64,000 bases of DNA from Micromussa lordhowensis (GCA_964020085.1 OZ026601.1:35579101-35643100), one strand, 5' to 3'; positions 46,123-58,315 are shown, counted from the first letter of the stretch. Made by a program: numbers and translations. The notes: generated by a model from the sequence alone, not told the origin.

Positions 46123-46701
46123 AGGAAGAGAAAACAAACAGCGGTTACAAACATAACAGTAAGGTTTCGCATGGTATATTTAACTTGACGTTTCGTATGC
46201 TACAACATATATCTTCAGAAGTGACGGTTACAAAATATGACTCTCACTCAAATTGCTCTCACTCAAATTGCTCACGCCTCCGCTGTTGCTGAGCATTCGA
46301 TTTCCACTGGTCACAACATCAAATGGGACCATTTTGAGATCTTAGCAAGTGGTCAATGTGATCTACAGTGTAAAATCAAGGAAACATTGCTAATACGGGA
46401 CTTGAAACCCGCCCTAAATGAAAACGTCGGTAGTGAAAATCTCCTTCTCTATTAATTCACACCGGATGTAGTTTATTTTTTTCCATTGTTGTCTAGCTAG
46501 TTACCAATACCTCGCTTTAGTTTTTGTCTTTTTAAATCTCGTAATATTTTGTAACCGTCACTTCTGAAGATGTATGTTGTAGCATACGAAACGTCAAGTT
46601 AAATATACCATACGAAACCTTACTGTTATGTTTGTAACCGCTGTTTGTTTTCTCCTTCTGTTAAAGTTGAAATGGCCGAAAAACAAGAATATTTATGATG
46701 T
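46123..46701 (+). mobile_element. Penelope-like element fragment nested in the foldback
   Basis: Exact 12-bp direct repeats (cagctctgtaag) at 46111-46122 and 46702-46713 bound the insertion. Its ends are inverted copies of about 115 bp (ttgacgtttcgtatgctaca / tgtagcatacgaaacgtcaa). Between them, 46237-46455 encodes the C-terminal end of a GIY-YIG-type endonuclease of Penelope-like elements: EHSISTGHNIKWDHFEIL, then KIKETLLIRDLKPALNENVG. The reverse transcriptase is absent. Confidence 0.8.
46237..46455 (+). pseudogene. GIY-YIG endonuclease C-terminal remnant
   Basis: About 72 codons. The order H...H...W, then E (KIKETLLI), P and N (LKPALNEN) follows the Penelope endonuclease tail. The GIY and YIG strands themselves are missing, so the copy cannot be active. 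Confidence 0.7.
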
Positions 46702-46825
46702 CAGCTCTGTAAGCTTTAATTTGATATAGGGGTTTAGGTATCTACAGTTTAAACTGGACGCGCTACAGCGCTTGGACGTGAGACACCTCTGAAGGTATAC
46801 GGTAGCCTTAAAGGTGTGGCCGCAT

Positions 46826-48970
46826 TAATGGATTAGGTATTTTTGTTGAAGTTTTTGTATATTTTCCATTTCAATTGCATAATTAACTTGTATACAAAAT
46901 TACTCTATTGTGATTGGTCCAGTCGATCCAATATCAGTACCCCGTGAAATTAACTATTATCTTTTTTTGAAAACGACACGTGAGCACGGCCAAACCTGGA
47001 TTGTTTAAGACTATGTTTACACTTCACTCACTTTGTTATAAGTTATATAGCGCCAGGGTGGCCCGATCTGCCTTATAAACACGTGTTTAGATAGCATTGG
47101 GTATCAATCGCAATTATGATTGATACCTAAATTGTGTTGTGTCTAGATGACGTTCAGAAGTAATTTTGGAGCCACACTGAAGGCAATAAAGGAGTTACCC
47201 TAGCGCTCAGTGTAAGCAATGGTGGAGTTACCCTAGCGCCAGGGTAACCCTACCTGCCTTGTAAGCACGTCTTCAGAATACATTGGGGTATCAATCAAAA
47301 TTGTGATTGTTAACACAATTTTTTGGTGTCTAAATGGTGTTTAAGTTATTATAGAGCCAGACTGCAGGAAATTAAACCTGATATAACTTGATATGACACA
47401 AGTTACTTCTTAGCATCGAACATATACGGCTGGAAGGTTTTGTCGTTTCAGAAAACAGATAGGAAGAATTTTATACGGTCTAGCTAACTGACATAGCGTA
47501 GAACTCCGGAAGTAACGGTTTCCCCGAAAAAAAACACTCCCCGAAAAACTTTTTTACCTTTACCTTTCTATTGAACCCGGAAAATAGCGGCCCACTCGTA
47601 CGTGTCGACCGTTTGAAGACTTACCTCCCGACCACAGTAAAATAATATGACTGTTATTTCGAAGTTCACTGGACAGTCCAGAAGTGTTCAGGGTACACAT
47701 GGGTTCAAGGAGGGAGAAGGCCTGCAGCTTTTTGCTTTTATGAATCTTTTTGCCGGAAACGAGGCCTTCCACATTTAAAGAAGTCACTGAAAGAGAAACT
47801 CTTTGACTTAAGCTCAATGCGGATGAAATAGCCTGATTGCAGTACTGAACAATGTGATTAGAATTTCGACCTTTACTGCAATTATGATTGATATATAAGT
47901 TTTATTTGTCTGATAGCAGAATGAAATGATAAAGGATCATAGAGTGTTATCAGTTACATTGCGATATAATGAGACCAATACTTTCGTCCCGCAGTACCAA
48001 CATTTGAGGTCTTTTTTTGTTTTTACAGTCCACCTTGTTTATGGTTAGTTGGTAGTATACATAACATGAACTTTTAATTTCATCGAATACGCGTCTGCTT
48101 TGCCTGAAACGACGTTGAATTATTGTACAAATATTTTTAACAATCCAAAAGTAACGGCTACCAGAAAGTAGCGACCCATTTAGAGGCCTGCTAAATCCAA
48201 AAGCAACGGAATTCTAGGGCATTATGGTATTGCATTTACAAATTTTCAACACACAAAATTACATTCTTTTCAAAATCACAGTCTCGGGAATATTCTTAAG
48301 ATATTCGTAAAATTTCGCAAATTTCATGCTCAATATCCTTATAAAATAAGGCTCTGTTTGCAAGCACATGGGGTGCTAGGGCTACCACAGCAAGAGGGTT
48401 AAAGATAGGCCACGTTTGCAAGCAATGTTTTTCTGGTAGGGTTACCCTACCATCCGGGACAACTTTGGGTGGTCACGCTTTTTGTTAACCTGGTTAATAA
48501 CACACGAAACGATTTTATTGCCAAAACCTATTTTCACTGAATTACGTGGTTTATCAGTTCCACTGAAATCATTTCAATTTCTAAACTCACTTAAAATCCC
48601 AGCGAGTAATTTTTCTTGACGGCAAAACTATGAACAATTCTGCAATTGAATATTTCAGCGACAGTACAGAGGTCTAGAGACAAAATATCTTCGCAAAAAG
48701 GCGTTATACGAACTTTCTTTTCTATCCAAAGCAAAACTGAAAACAATGTGAATTATAAAAAACGATCTTTCTTAAGCCACAGTTCGTTTGTTTGGCAGGG
48801 ATTTTGTATCATATTTTGATTTTATTTGGAGCCCAAATGAAGCTGTCCCAGGTAGGCGAGTTGTCCCTAGCAGAGCGTTTAAGGCTACCCTGGCGCTAGG
48901 GTAACCCTAGTGCTCAGCTAGTGCTCAGCTAGGGTTACCCCAGCGCCAGGGTTACCCAACGTGCATTGTA
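46826..48970. repeat. Repeat cluster with gttaccctagcgc motifs
   Basis: Two similar units of about 185-190 bp begin near 47045 and 47230 (both with gccagggt, aagcacgt/aaacacgt, ttgggtatcaatc). Further copies of the motif ctagggttaccc and its inverse lie at 48440-48460 and 48885-48965. No gene was recognised. It is probably a decayed DNA transposon with subterminal repeats. Confidence 0.45.
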
Positions 48971-49429
48971 AACACGTCTATGAAAAGAATAAGAGATGTG
49001 GCAGTTTTGAATTCAAAACAGGTCAGGATTTGGAGAACCGGTCGGGAGTTGCCAGCCCGCGACCAAAAAGTCAAATGAGTGCTCTCCTCTCTACCCCATC
49101 ACGGCTTTTCTTAGTTGGCGCCAATTGCAACACATTTCATTCGTTAAATAATAGCCTCGGACAAGGAAAAATGATACAAAATTGCCTCTGGATGAATGAT
49201 AACACATGCAACAGGAACAGCGCGCAAAAACTGTAATTGTGAACACCAACAACTTGACACGTAGAGCAGACGGTGATCTGCAAAAGTGTCCCAAACTTAT
49301 TTAATAAATTTATTTGACTAATTCATTATTGGTGTTTCAGTGCGTGAGATCAGTGATTATGCTACTACCGTCAGCGCGGAATGCGCGCGAGTGCTTTGTT
49401 TCGGCCCCGGGTGGGGTAGGGGAAACTAA
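48971..49429. other. No recognisable gene
   Basis: Short open frames on both strands have no motif. Confidence 0.4.
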
Positions 49430-49830
49430 CACATGAAAAGGTCGGAGGTACTCGTCGCCTCGCTTTGGGGTATAAATCAAGGATTCCGGTCTCACTTAGG
49501 GTCAGTTCATGACGAAGCGCCACTATTTTTAGCCGTCAAGGTATCTTTTAGGGTGCACTTCAGGGAAAATGATAGAAAAATCTCTTATTTTCCGTTTTTA
49601 GATTCGATTTCTATCGATCTCTCGAGTCTGGTCTACTGGTAAAGGCTTCTCTCCTGAACAGTGGCTAGTGTAATCGAGCCTATTCCGTTTTACGTGGTAG
49701 CTTTTAGTAATAAAATACAGCTCGAGCCATGCCCAGATTGGCTTCTCTTGGGGGTTTAATTCCACTGAATTTTCCTTCAAGCATCTCCGACCTTTTCATT
49801 CGGGAGTTCCTCCCGCGGGGTTTCGGCTTC
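49430..49830 (+). repeat. Dispersed repeat, copy 2
   Basis: Collinear with the two flanks of 42330-43080 but without the MITE insertion, so it shows the pre-insertion form. Confidence 0.65.
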
Positions 49831-50244
49831 GGAGGCGCGGACAGCCGTTTTCGTGAGCTGAACCTCAATTATATTTGTTCTTGTTCTCTGACTTTTCTGT
49901 AAGTAATATTTCCATGCTACCTTCATAATATCTGTGAAGTAGTTTAGTCTTATTAATTATTATTTGTTTCCTTCGTTCCTTTCGTTATTTGTAAGTAAGC
50001 AGCAGCCAACTCGAAAGCTTTGCTACTTTGGCTGCTGCACAGTAATTCACAAACTTGTATACATAACTATAAATCTTCCATTATTTTTTTTACTATATTT
50101 TGTTTCTTTTCCTCCTTTCTTTTTCGTCTACCAGAATAGTATAAATAAAGGTTGTTGTTGTTGTTGTCAGCTTGCCTGCTCATTATCATTCACCTCGAGG
50201 CTTCGGCACAAATCGCGTGCGAAACCCGCTTCCCAGCCACACGG
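49831..50244. other. No recognisable gene
   Basis: AT-rich, with a short (gtt)n run at about 50151-50167. Confidence 0.4.
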
Positions 50245-50428
50245 GCTTGAGGTTTATTTAATCCAGCATTAAGTTCGCTGGTACCCATTTATACACTTGT
50301 GTGGAGAGAGGCCCTGTGAGAGTAAAGTGTCTTGCCCAAGAACACAACGCAATGTCACCGGCCAGGGCTCGAACCCGGCCCGCTCGCTCCGGAGACAAGT
50401 GCACTAACCATGAAGCCACCACGCCTCC
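50245..50428 (-). mobile_element. tRNA-derived SINE, family A (reverse copy)
   Basis: In reverse complement: ggcttcatggttagtgcact, gggttcgagccctggccg, and cttgggcaagacacttta, matching the copy at 15097-15394. The body is truncated after about 180 bp. Confidence 0.8.
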
Positions 50429-50665
50429 CTACTTAGTAGAGTAAAGTAAGTTAAAACGTTGATTGAGACTTTCTTGGAACCTTGAAAAGGACTGAATTAA
50501 TAAGCTAGGTTTACAAAAACATTAAATAAATCTAACTAATCTAATAATACAGGTACTTAACTACTTGAGATATTTAAATGTAAAAAACTCCTCAGATCTC
50601 CTGGTTCTACTGTGATGAATTAAATTTCCAAACAAGTAAAATTCCCACGGGGTTGTTCTTAAATA

Positions 50666-50825
50666 GACCATTTCCGATATATTAAAATTCTAACATGGCT
50701 CCGAGGCTTGGGGGAATAAAACAAAAGAAATTAACTATTCATCCCTCAACCTCGATTTGATTTCTTTTGTTTTATACCCCCAAGCCTCAGAGCCAAGTTA
50801 GAATTTTAATATATCGGAAATGGTC
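50666..50825. mobile_element. Long-stem hairpin MITE
   Basis: Arms of about 67 bp (gaccatttccgatatattaa... and its inverse ...ttaatatatcggaaatggtc) flank a loop of about 25 bp. Only a few mismatches remain, so it is recent. No target duplication was seen. Confidence 0.88.
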
Positions 50826-50879
50826 AATTATAATGGCAGCTATTAACAACGGGTTTTGATAGTAAATGGAACAGAGAAT

Positions 50880-51095
50880 GATCACGTACTCTGCTTTATG
50901 TTATCCATATATTTAGAGCACAAGTACTTTCTCCCATCAGCCAGTGTTGTTAATTTAGCTAGCTGGAAGGCCTCAGAGTAAGTCTCAGCCGCTGGGAATA
51001 TTATTTTAAGGGTTCTTGTTTGGACTGACTCAATTTTATCAGATAGGAAACCGGGAATAGGCCGCCACACTGGTACTGCATATTCTACTTACACT
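50880..51095 (-). mobile_element. LINE reverse-transcriptase C-terminal fragment (reverse)
   Basis: The minus strand reads VWRPIPGFLSDKIESVQTRT, then LKIIFP...LTTLADGRKYLCSKY, the typical end of CR1/RTE-type RT proteins (DxIESVQxRALKIIFP, LxxLxxRRxxLCxKY). Both ends are truncated. Confidence 0.75.
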
Positions 51096-51287
51096 ACGTA
51101 CAATACGAATTTAACGAAAGATATTTTTTATATTGGCTCTAAATACGCTTTAACTCTTCTGTCTTGTAACTCAGTCAGTATACTCCTGACAAGCTTGTGA
51201 TAAGGTTATGAGTTCGAATTCCGCCTCGTGTGGTCTCCAGTGTCTTCTCAAAGCAAAGGCTAACAGACGGAATAACGAGTGCTTCAA

Positions 51288-52319
51288 TTACGTTTTTGTT
51301 TTATTTAATTCTAAGCTGCTGTGACGTTGTCTCCACTGTGAAGTTGTCCCGGTGGCTTGACTGGTTAAAACTTGAAGATTTGTTCTTCTACACTTTAGAA
51401 AAGACGCTAGTACTTCCCTGAAATCATTCTTCAAGAAGGTATACAGCAGTGGATTGATGAGTGACACACCAACTCTAAGAAAATCAAATATCACCATGGA
51501 TACTTCAGAAAAGAATTGGACCTTGGCGTATACTTGCAGTATACTGACATACCACGTGATCCAAGATCCTGCAAAAAGTCCAAGCATAAGGGCGAAAGTT
51601 ACGAGAACTCGTAGCTGCCTGAGAGATGAACGAAAGTTGGAAGAAGACTCGACATTCAGATTGACACTTTGCCTTCTGATCGTCTGAACTTGCCTGTGGA
51701 TTATGATAAACATTCTGGTGTAAAACACGACCATTCCCAAAAACGGTATTGCAAAACAGACCGCGAATCCGACGCAGTTGTAAGCCAAGGACGCAGTGAA
51801 TTTTATTTCGTTGTCTGAGAAGTAACCAAAAGGTAAAACCCAGGACAGTTGAATGAGGGCGACAAAAAGCGATATCGCCCAGATGCATACTATAACTCGC
51901 AGTATTCTCTTGCCTGTGACGATATTGATATATTGCATGGGGTGTAACACGCAAAAATATCGTTCTCCTGTAACGGCAAGGATGTGAAACATTGTCGAGA
52001 CTGCAATGAATCGAAATACGACCCCTTGGGCAATGCAGACGTCTCCGTCGAGAAAGGCGTTACATGCAATAAAAAGCGGTGCCCCACACAGGCCCATGAG
52101 AAGATCAGATGTGGCCAAACTAACAAGTAAAGTGTTTGTTTTTGTTCGTAATTGTCTTCGTTTGTTGTACAACACCAGCACCAAGGTATTGACACAAATA
52201 ATGGCGACGCACAGGACTATTAAGCAACTATCATAAGCAGGCACGAAATAGCTGCTGGCCCAGTCGTCCTGTTCGTCAGTGTTGGATTGGTTGAGGAAGT
52301 TAGAAGAATTCTTTGACAT
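51288..52319 (-). CDS. Class A (rhodopsin-family) GPCR, single exon
   Basis: An intact 343-residue receptor. The N terminus has two N-glycosylation sequons (N4-S-S, N10-Q-S). TM1 (about 27-51) carries the conserved Asn (ICVNTLVL). TM2 has SLATSDLLMG with Asp2.50. TM3 has the Cys at DVCIAQ and ends in ERY rather than DRY. TM5 has Pro and Tyr (AIPFLGMVVFY). TM6 lacks the CWxP proline (AGSWITWY). TM7 has NPLLY, followed by an amphipathic helix 8 (KNDFREVL). No cysteine is visible in extracellular loop 2, so the usual TM3-ECL2 disulfide is probably absent, as in melanocortin-like receptors. Intronless class A receptors of this kind form large expansions in cnidarians. The ligand is unknown. It sits alone, with SINE and LINE debris downstream. 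Confidence 0.92.
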   Translation of the reverse strand: MSKNSSNFLNQSNTDEQDDWASSYFVPAYDSCLIVLCVAIICVNTLVLVLYNKRRQLRTKTNTLLVSLATSDLLMGLCGAPLFIACNAFLDGDVCIAQGVVFRFIAVSTMFHILAVTGERYFCVLHPMQYINIVTGKRILRVIVCIWAISLFVALIQLSWVLPFGYFSDNEIKFTASLAYNCVGFAVCFAIPFLGMVVFYTRMFIIIHRQVQTIRRQSVNLNVESSSNFRSSLRQLRVLVTFALMLGLFAGSWITWYVSILQVYAKVQFFSEVSMVIFDFLRVGVSLINPLLYTFLKNDFREVLASFLKCRRTNLQVLTSQATGTTSQWRQRHSSLELNKTKT

Positions 52320-55300
52320 CTCGTCGTTCTACTCGGCCTCCACGCTTAAAGCACTGTCGGTCTGGCGAGGAGAAGAACATTTCATGTTAGAAAAGATCGT
52401 GTTTTAATGTAATGCAATACTTAAAACTATCAACACCACTACACTGACTCAACACCGTTAATCGATGGCTGCTAATCACGCAACTCTCTACCAAACAGAG
52501 GTCGTTTGAAATATATCAATGTGTCAAAAAGGGTGATTATCTTATTTTTACATGCGACATTTTTTGATTCCACGGAAACCATGCAACATAACTTACGATA
52601 CGATTGAGACGACAACCAAAAGCTCCGTTTGAAATGTCGAAGTCACTAACTTTTATTATTGTAATTCTTTTTCGAAGTCAGAGTGAAATTCGCTGTATCG
52701 GGGCGTCAACCACTTCGATTAAAGGGCCTAGGTGAGAGTTTTCTTTTTCAGTATTTTATATCATCTTTGTCAGCTATGAGTTCTTAACTTTAAATTGGCT
52801 TATATTTGCAACATCTCGGCCAAAAAATTAAAGAAGGATTTTGTTCGATCATTAGAAATAACACTTTGATACAAATTGATATTAACATAAAGAAGCCGTT
52901 CGACGGGCAGATGTTTTTCAAGTTAAGCCTAATGTAAAATGTCTCAATCTTCTCCAATTTTCCAAATCTATTCTTAATTTTAATTTTCCTTCATTGTGTT
53001 TCTTTTAAGCTCTTTTACAGTTCTAAGCCGTTATTGGCATTTTTCGGTAAACTAGTTCTATGACCAATTAGAAAATCTGAAATTGCCTAAATTTGGGAGA
53101 CCTACGTAAGCTGCTTATCTGAGGCTGGCCCTTTCTCGAGTAAATGCGTTATCTCAGTTTTCAGTGACATGCGGAGTCCAAAGGCTAATGAGTTTTCCAC
53201 AACAATTTACAAGGAACCATTATTCTCCTGGATGGAGAGAGTCGACGAGAGAGACTGTGTGAGGGTAAATTGTCTTGCCCAAAAACATAACACAACGACA
53301 GGTCATCAAAACTGAATTTCTAAAACGAAATTATATCGCACTAACGACCAGGCCGCAGCTCATGACATTATAGCGATATTATCGATACGGAGAGATGTTG
53401 TGTGTAAGTTCTAACTAAAAGTGACATTCTGTCGGATATGGAACGAGAGAGAAGTCAAATAAGGAAGTAACAAAAGAACAAACAGAGACAAAGTTAAGAG
53501 ATTTGAGCGGAAAAAAGTGAAGAAAATCTTGCACAACATACGTTCCTATTTTAATCAAATGTTATTTGAAAACACCCTGAAAAAAGAAGGGGCGCTTGTA
53601 GACGTATTCCTTTAACTCGATAGCGAAACAAAACTAGCATGAGCTATTGGCCGTGTTGGCGGCGTACCTAATGAAGCTGTCAAGGGAATTTACCTTTTTG
53701 AATAGCAATAAAAGATTTATGCATTTTCCCTTTCTGGCAAAAATAAAGAAAGAGAAAATGTTCTCTTCGTGCTTAGTGAAAATAAACACTAGCGAAAGTT
53801 TCGGAGAACTCAACACAGCATTTCTCGTTTCCCTTCAAACTGCCACACGTGTTTCTTTCAGTCGACAGGAATACAAAAAAGGTTTTCTTAAATTTAATTA
53901 ACGACACTTTTCGACACTTTGGTGAGAAAATGAGAAATTCACGTAAACTACAAATCACCATTTGTTCAATTCCAAGCCAGAACTAACATTGTCTTTACCT
54001 AATGGCAAAGCCGACGTGTACAAGTTTACTGTGTATTCTGTATTACTTTGTTTTAAAAATTACATGAATATTTGAAAACATATTTACAGGCTTAAATCGT
54101 GCAACACTCAAGGAAATTCAACCATCGAAAAAGTTGATATTTTTCAGTACTTAAACTACAAAGTCTATTGAACAGTAATTAAAAAATCTCTCGAAATAAC
54201 TACACGTATACTATTATTAAATGAAATGAATGAGTTCTGCGGAGACTTGCCAAAATCATTGCTACACTCCTAAACAAATATGAAAACCAGATGGCATTCA
54301 CCGAGAATTTAATGCCTGGATAAACTGATTTCGCAGACATAGAACCGCGAAAGAAACATTGAAATTTAAGGAAAATAATTTTCTTTTCAGAAGAAAAAAG
54401 GTATTGGAGAGATCACACATGGAAAGAGCATTACAAGAGCTTTGAAAAGGCTCTAAGAGCACGGAAACATGACAGAGATCAATTTATATATAGGCAAAGC
54501 TGAAATAAATGACGTAAAAACTCGTAAACATGGGCAAACCTTGATCGGTTGATTTTATCTTGGAGAAAATGAGCAGAAAATGACTTCTTGAACTCAACTC
54601 CGTCTTCTCGCGTTCTAACGAAGCACTGAATTCAAGAAATACGGACACATTTAATTATTGTACGTGCCCGTTGATTAAGCTAAAGCGGCCGTCAAACTAA
54701 AGCTTATAGCATCGCCGATAGCCAATCAGAATAAGGACAGTCTTAAAATAATTACAAGCTCTTGATGGAAGGTAGGATTTCACGGATAAAGAGGGTGGAT
54801 ACAGAATTTCTTGATAGAACTTAATTTTAATACAAATGTTTGTGATAAAAATTCTGGCCTTAAGGACCAATTTGGTTTTCTGTTCTAGAATTTGAAAAAA
54901 AGAAAAAGCTTTCTCAAATCTATAAATGCTTGAGTTTCTTAAAAGACAATTAATAAAAAAAAGCCGTAAACGTGACGGAAAGCAAATGATAATGAATTCA
55001 ATAAACTCGTTAAGTCGGGAGACAAAGAAACATGCAAAATAAACAGGATGAAAACAAATCAGATATTCTACTCAGGTCAAAAGCGTCAGCAGCACAGAAA
55101 CTATTCCTTAGGGACGAACTTATGAGCCATTGATGAAGCAATTTAGATATGCTGTCTGGCTGAAAACAGCTTGTGAATCAGTCGAAAAAAGATCGCAAAC
55201 TTGCCATATTCGTACAAGGACCCTACAAGGGATTAACAAAATTGTTAATCGCATGCACGGACACGAGTTGATGAACAAAAAGTGCCAACATTTTGACATT

Positions 55301-57170
55301 GCCAACTTATCTGAAGACGTGTCTTCAAAATAGTAATTGGTGCAGAAAATTTTCAATTACAGGCCGACTTTTCTTGATATTGCGGAATGAATTTTTCTTT
55401 TTTTTTCAGTCCTCAATGAAGTAAAGGCAGATTAAGATCAATTAAGTTGCTAATATCGTGATCGGGATTTTTTGCAGACAAGGACAATGGTTTAAAACAG
55501 AGCATAGAAAAATAAAAAAGTAAAAATGAAAATTGTTTTTTAACGCTATCGCTTCCTTTTCTCATGAAACTAAAAATCAGGCGACATAGCGAAGTGTTCT
55601 GTTGGAAGTGTTATGACCAAAGAAAAATATATATTCGGCATCGCAAAAAGGTAAGTTGATAAAAAATATTATCAATTGGGTTTGATTCGGCACGATACTA
55701 AGATACTACTTACAGGTTTCATTTCACAAAGGTAGCGCTAGCTTCTCTTCTCTTCTCTTCGGACCCCCCTCTTGTATGCTGCGAGTACCTCCCCCCCCCC
55801 CCCACTCCCCGCCTGCCCGGGAGTCATACAGTTTAAATCAGCACTAACACGTACATACCGAATCTACAGTACCGAGTCCAATTATCTACTTTGCTAGATG
55901 TGTCAAGGTTGTGCATGTTACCGTTTGAAGCCAAATTATGTACAACTTTGAACATGACATCATCTGAAGTTCCCAGTGTCGTAGGGTTTAAAACCATCTT
56001 TCGCGTCGAACGTAGCCTGCGTCGCAGACGGAAATGTATCTGTAAACAACTAGTAGCCAGCGGTTGCTAGCGTCTGGTACGCGACAATTAAAAAAGGTCT
56101 TAACTTGATTTACACAGCGCAATCCGTGTCATAAACTTGTCGCATTAAAAGCTTGTCGCACGCGGCAAAACCTTATCATGCCATCTAAACAATTCATAAA
56201 TCGATTCGTTTTGTTTTCATTATAGAATAGTTGCCGGTGGCTTTTTGGAGATTGGGATGAAAAATCTTACAAAGCGGAGAAAGATTTACCGATACCACCA
56301 CGAAGGAAATCGATTCCAACTTGACGTAAATTGATTGAAAACCTTAACCAGGCAGGAAATTCTGTCGACATAAAAAATTGTAAACCCAAACTAGCGGATG
56401 ATCAATGCCGTTTAACCCCTCTCTATAAAAAGCAACCAACCAATTTCGCATCAAAAATAATCTTGACTGAAACTCTGGCAACTGAAAGGCTTTAGCAAGT
56501 TTAGAATAAAAACAGATTTGGTTTGATTCGAAATGATTTTCCAGTCTCGTTAGGAGCGTTTAATATTTCGCCTCTCTAAAAGCATAATTAATTAAAATAT
56601 TACATTCGCATCATCTGGTAATAAGTCTTATGTCAATTTTCTCATAACCTTTCTAGTTTTCCAAGAGACTAACAAATGTTCACTCAATTTAATTTAAACT
56701 TGCAGCCTAGTTTAAACTTCTTGATTAATTAAGTTTTAATTAAAATTATTTTTGTTCTCCCTGATATGATCAGACTTGGATAGTTTGTTATCTGGTTCTT
56801 GACGAAACCTAGCTCTGAAAGGATGTTTCGATAGGATATAAGCCTAAAATGTGGCAATAGAGTCGAGCTTTGTTCGCTTCCAAGAAACTCGATAAAAGTC
56901 CTGTTCAAGTTTCGAATGCAAGACCTACCGAATTACAATATCTATTATTGAATTCAACAATGTGAAGGCTTGGGAAGTGACTCAAGTTCGAAACAAACCC
57001 GAGTTTCGAAACAGGTAAGCTGTAGTTCGAGTAAAATACTCGTACATTCATACTGAAATATCTTACAGGAGTTTTTGCATGTTTTTGCCGACAAAGAACT
57101 ACGCTATGTGGCAATGTTGACTATAGGTTTGAAATGGGATGCAAGGTTTAAAATTAGCTTCTAAATGAAG
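52320..57170. other. Long stretch without a recognisable gene
   Basis: No exon chain, domain or RNA gene seen in about 4.8 kb. It includes a decayed reverse SINE-A at 53215-53360, a C-run at about 55791-55803, and a fragment at about 56013-56035 (tagcctgcgtcgcagacgg) resembling one end of the hairpin MITEs. The first few hundred bases should hold the GPCR promoter. Confidence 0.5.
53215..53360 (-). mobile_element. Decayed SINE family A (reverse copy)
   Basis: Only the middle is readable (gtgagggtaaattgtcttgc, cccaaaaacataacacaacg), matching family A in reverse; the B-box region is scrambled. Confidence 0.4.
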
Positions 57171-57586
57171 CCCGGGGGAAAGTACTCTCATATATGGGCT
57201 CTATGGGTATGTGCCGCGGGATAGGGTAGGGGTTTTGAGGTTTTTGATCCTTAAATAGGGTATCATTTTTGCCTCTGTTGGCATTGTGTTCCCAGTGAGA
57301 TCCTTAGATAGGGTGCCTAAATTCTACCAGCTAAAACTGCACTAGGTAAATGCCCAACTAAATGAAAAACAAATGATCTGTTTAAACTGAACTTTCGATC
57401 AACTTCCAGCGTTACTCAAACGAAATAAAGCCGACCTGTGCACGCTATTCTTAAGTTTTGATTTTCCCTTCAATAGGGTGTCATTTTTCGGGTTTGGGCC
57501 TTAACCTTTATCCTTAAATAGGGTCAGGGTTTAAGACCCTTCGCGGCACATCCCTACCCGAAATTTACGGAAGTACCCCCCACGGG
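57171..57586. mobile_element. DNA-transposon MITE with 8-bp target duplication
   Basis: Ends are cccgggggaaagtactc and ggaagtaccccccacggg, with inner inverted phrases (atgtgccgcg / cgcggcacat; ccttaaatagggt in both arms). The direct repeat aaatgaag flanks it at 57163-57170 and 57587-57594. Eight-bp duplications occur in hAT and P superfamilies among others. Confidence 0.87.
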
Positions 57587-57594
57587 AAATGAAG

Positions 57595-58315
57595 GCCGTT
57601 TCCAGCCACCATTCGATGGCGATTAACAATGTTCAGTAATATGCTTAATTTCGTCTTGCCAATTGAATGAAGAGAAAATTTGTTAGTCCCTTGGAAAACG
57701 AGAAAGAGTTTGAGTAAGTTGACATAGTTTTTATTACCAGATGTTGTGAATGAAATATTTTACAGCGCCACGCAAAATCCAAATGTTATGCTTTTAGAGA
57801 CGGCGCGACCAGCCCTGAATAGGGCAAAATAATAAATGGCTCCTAACGTGACTGGAAAGTCATTTTGGATTCATCAAACGAAATCTGATTTTATTCTGAC
57901 CTTGGTAAAGTCTTTCAGTTGCCAGATTTTGGTTTCATGTCTGTATGAAGGAAGGAGCCATGAACTCGGCGATCATCCTGATCATAGCTAGAGGATATTT
58001 CTAGATCTAGAGGCTTGGAAATGTCATTCCCTACGTTTTCCAGAATCAAAACATGAAAGAATGTTGCGGAGTATTTAGTAATTTATGCTTTGGGATAATT
58101 ACTTTCAAACCAGCCAATTCAGTTATTAAAGACGCTTTTCGCCAATACATATAAATATTTTTCTCTGGATTTCTGGAACAACCATACCATAGCACTCTAC
58201 ATATACCACAATAGGGTTAGTGGGAGCTGTTGACCGCTGTGCAGCTCACTGCGTGCTCGAAGAGCCCTTGCTGTCACCATAGGTCGTAGAAGAAAGTGCA
58301 TAGCTTAGAACAAAT
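57595..58315. promoter_or_regulatory. Upstream region of the EFCAB9 homologue
   Basis: About 720 bp between the MITE and the start codon. No clear TATA box or other element could be assigned. Confidence 0.3.

Larger units (their letters stand above)
45487..46825. mobile_element. Long-armed foldback element, interrupted
   Basis: The left arm (about 45490-45775) pairs with the right arm, which is split into about 46005-46122 and 46702-46820. Matching phrases include ctgtagatacctaaacccct, gagcgtccgaatc and aaataaaatgaatt, each found inverted on the other side. Arms are close to 300 bp. No transposase is visible in the loop. Confidence 0.8.

Noticed and set aside
51505..52195. Open frames of 149 and 101 codons overlapping the GPCR
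   Set aside because: They are other reading frames of the receptor gene and show no independent motif.
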